Assembly (NCBI GenBank): GCA_937893205.1
Contig: CALBJU010000428.1
Location: 1-7,771 of the forward strand
DNA length: 7,771 nucleotides
DNA from: an uncultured Bacteroidota bacterium
Lineage (GTDB): Bacteria > Bacteroidota > Rhodothermia > Rhodothermales > UBA10348
Reading direction: 5' to 3'
Part shown: piece after piece, positions 7,130 to 7,771 of the stretch
Position numbering within the stretch: position 1 is the first letter of the stretch
Layout of the letters: every line of letters starts with the position of its first letter
Position numbers and translations under genes: made by a program
The notes under the pieces: model-generated
Seen by the model: only the letters and a program-made list of their open reading frames with translations
Told to the model about the DNA's origin: nothing
Databases searched by the model: none

Positions 7130-7193
7130 GTGAAAACATGTAGTGAAAATATGTAGTAAAACATGTTCTGACGACATGATCTCAATTCATGAC
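7130..7193. repeat. Five-unit decaying tandem array, ~13-bp period, in the divergent spacer
   Basis: Three consecutive units are near-identical: GTGAAAACATGTA (7130-7142), GTGAAAATATGTA (7143-7155) and GTAAAACATGTT (7156-7167, one base shorter). Two diverged units keep the phase: CTGACGACATGAT (7168-7180) and CTCAATTCATGAC (7181-7193). The core C/T-ATG occurs at 7137, 7150, 7162, 7175 and 7188, that is every 12-13 bp. The array sits in the 270-bp spacer between the divergent sugar transferase and Wzi-like genes, upstream of both, so a multi-site regulator-binding region is an attractive reading. A degenerate short tandem duplication with no function is also possible. The rest of the spacer (7032-7129 and 7194-7301) shows no gene and no other clear repeat apart from the promoter candidate and the dyad. 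Confidence 0.7.
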
Positions 7194-7200
7194 CTGGAAC
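7165..7200. promoter_or_regulatory. Imperfect dyad, possible operator
   Basis: GTTC (7165-7168) and CATGA (7175-7179) are mirrored by TCATG (7187-7191) and GAAC (7197-7200). The two half-sites are thus GTTC-N6-CATGA and GTTC-N5-CATGA in opposite orientation around position 7183. It overlaps the last units of the tandem array. Such a layout is typical of a dimeric regulator site, but the match is imperfect and was found by eye. Confidence 0.35.
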
Positions 7201-7301
7201 TACAATCTGAACACACAGTGCCGGATTCTACTTTGTTGTCCTGCAAACCCTGAATATCTGCTGATGTTCACCTAATTTGGCAATCGAGAAGCGAAATTGA
7301 T

Positions 7302-7771
7302 ATGACTCGTAGCCTCCTTCCCACCATTGTGATACTTTTTTTGTGCTCGGGCGAAGCCCGAGCACAAAATGGCCCCATATTGCCCGCTGACGACCCTGTT
7401 TTATGGTTTTCCAACTCACTTCTCGCTCGCGGATATCTCACAGATCTAGACCCTGGTGCCCTTCCGTACCTCGAACGGGACTACCAGCTCGCCATCGAGC
7501 GCTCCCTCGCTGAAGCTCCGCTTCCTGAGAAAGAGTGGTTACGAAGAATCGCAGACCGGCTACATACCTTTCCAAAAGGCAAAACAGCTACAGGTATCCG
7601 AATTCGGGCCGGTAGCACGGTCGCGACGCAAGAACGCTCCGATCTCCTCCGCAGGGAGATAAGTCCTTCCAGTGTAGTCTATTCACTTGTTTCCTTCGAG
7701 TCCTGGTTCAGTGCCGGAAATTGGACGGGTGCCTGGGGCTGGAGGCACGACCGCTATTACGACCGGGATCC
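7302..7771 (+). CDS. Secreted, probable outer-membrane beta-barrel protein (Wzi-like capsule assembly candidate), 3' end missing
   Basis: The frame is open from ATG at 7302 to the window end (156 complete codons) and was followed by hand. Residues 1-21 are a clear Sec signal peptide: Arg3, a hydrophobic core 'LLPTIVILFL', and an ARA cleavage site before Gln22. The mature N-terminus reads 'DDPVLWFSNSLLARGYLTDLDPGALPY' and then 'LAIERSLAEAPLPEKEWLRRIADRL'. That pattern (a short helix pair, a 'P..R....ai..aL' stretch, then Leu/Arg helices) resembles the N-terminus of Wzi-like capsule-assembly proteins. From about residue 100 alternating strands with aromatic ends ('GIRIRAGSTVAT', 'VYSLVSFESWFSA', 'WTGAWGWRHDRYYDRD') suggest an outer-membrane beta-barrel. 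Divergence from a sugar-1-phosphate transferase supports a polysaccharide link. No earlier start exists after the in-frame TGA at 7251; the ribosome-binding site is weak (GAGAAG, 10 nt before). The secretion call is firm; the Wzi call is an inference from pattern and context. Confidence 0.75.
   Translation, partial: MTRSLLPTIVILFLCSGEARAQNGPILPADDPVLWFSNSLLARGYLTDLDPGALPYLERDYQLAIERSLAEAPLPEKEWLRRIADRLHTFPKGKTATGIRIRAGSTVATQERSDLLRREISPSSVVYSLVSFESWFSAGNWTGAWGWRHDRYYDRD
7339..7369. repeat. Perfect 14-bp inverted repeat with GAA triloop inside a signal-peptide coding region
   Basis: TTTTGTGCTCGGGC (7339-7352) and GCCCGAGCACAAAA (7356-7369) pair perfectly around GAA. The tip of the plus-strand hairpin is GCGAAGC, a heptamer known as an exceptionally stable DNA mini-hairpin. 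A run of seven T (7336-7342) precedes it. It lies 37-67 nt after the ATG and encodes the end of the signal peptide and its cleavage site. On either strand T precedes and A follows the stem, the reverse of an intrinsic terminator. It could be an mRNA structure near the start, a small dispersed repeat, or chance; the length makes chance unlikely. Confidence 0.75.

Noticed and set aside
7273..7280. TAATTTGG as a -7 promoter element for the secreted gene
   Set aside because: It fits the TAnnTTTG pattern apart from one base, but I found no -33 TTG at the right spacing.
7339..7369. The perfect hairpin as a rho-independent terminator
   Set aside because: On both strands the stem is preceded by T and followed by A, so no U-run follows it, and it lies inside a convincing coding sequence.
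7228..7419. A minus-strand open frame across the start of the secreted gene
   Set aside because: It has no family-like features and is opposite a frame with a clear signal peptide and a long open reading to the window end.
7766..7771. The window ends exactly on GGATCC (a BamHI site), hinting at a clone end
   Set aside because: A six-base site at an edge is weak evidence, the left edge has no such site, and no vector sequence is visible.

Overview
This window looks like chromosomal DNA of a Gram-negative member of the Bacteroidota/Rhodothermota/Balneolota group. The grounds are indirect: an FmdB-type protein with the metal-ligand-poor 'YEYLREDGTSFE' N-terminus, a fused alpha/beta 2-oxoacid dehydrogenase E1, an AhpC/TlpA-type lipoprotein, weak Shine-Dalgarno sequences before most starts, and a possible Bacteroidota-type -33/-7 promoter. 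I cannot name the genus from the sequence alone.

Layout. The left edge (1-827, +) is the 3' part of a serine beta-lactamase/transpeptidase-like domain, possibly the C-terminal half of a NagZ-beta-lactamase fusion. It is followed by a small FmdB-family protein (941-1249, +). These converge on a run of four minus-strand genes. In the direction of transcription these are a polyprenyl-phosphate sugar-1-phosphate transferase (7031-5634), a fused branched-chain 2-oxoacid dehydrogenase E1 (5563-3593), a thioredoxin-fold lipoprotein that has lost both redox cysteines (3468-2077), and triosephosphate isomerase tpiA (2033-1278). Spacers of 70, 124 and 43 bp allow co-transcription but do not prove it. 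The functions (surface polysaccharide, branched-chain acyl-CoA supply, envelope lipoprotein, glycolysis) do not form one obvious pathway.

The right edge carries a divergent plus-strand gene that runs off the window (7302->7771). It encodes a secreted protein with a clear signal peptide and an N-terminus resembling Wzi-like capsule-assembly outer-membrane proteins, which would fit its neighbour, the sugar transferase.

The most unusual DNA is at this divergent junction. The 270-bp spacer (7032-7301) holds an array of five decaying units with a ~13-bp period (7130-7193), overlapping an imperfect dyad (7165-7200). Just inside the secreted gene, at the signal-peptidase site, is a perfect 14-bp inverted repeat with a GAA triloop (7339-7369). 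I see no tRNA, rRNA, CRISPR array, insertion sequence or convincing intrinsic terminator. I see no complete new defence or mobile system; the undescribed element I would follow up is the repeat/hairpin architecture at 7130-7369.
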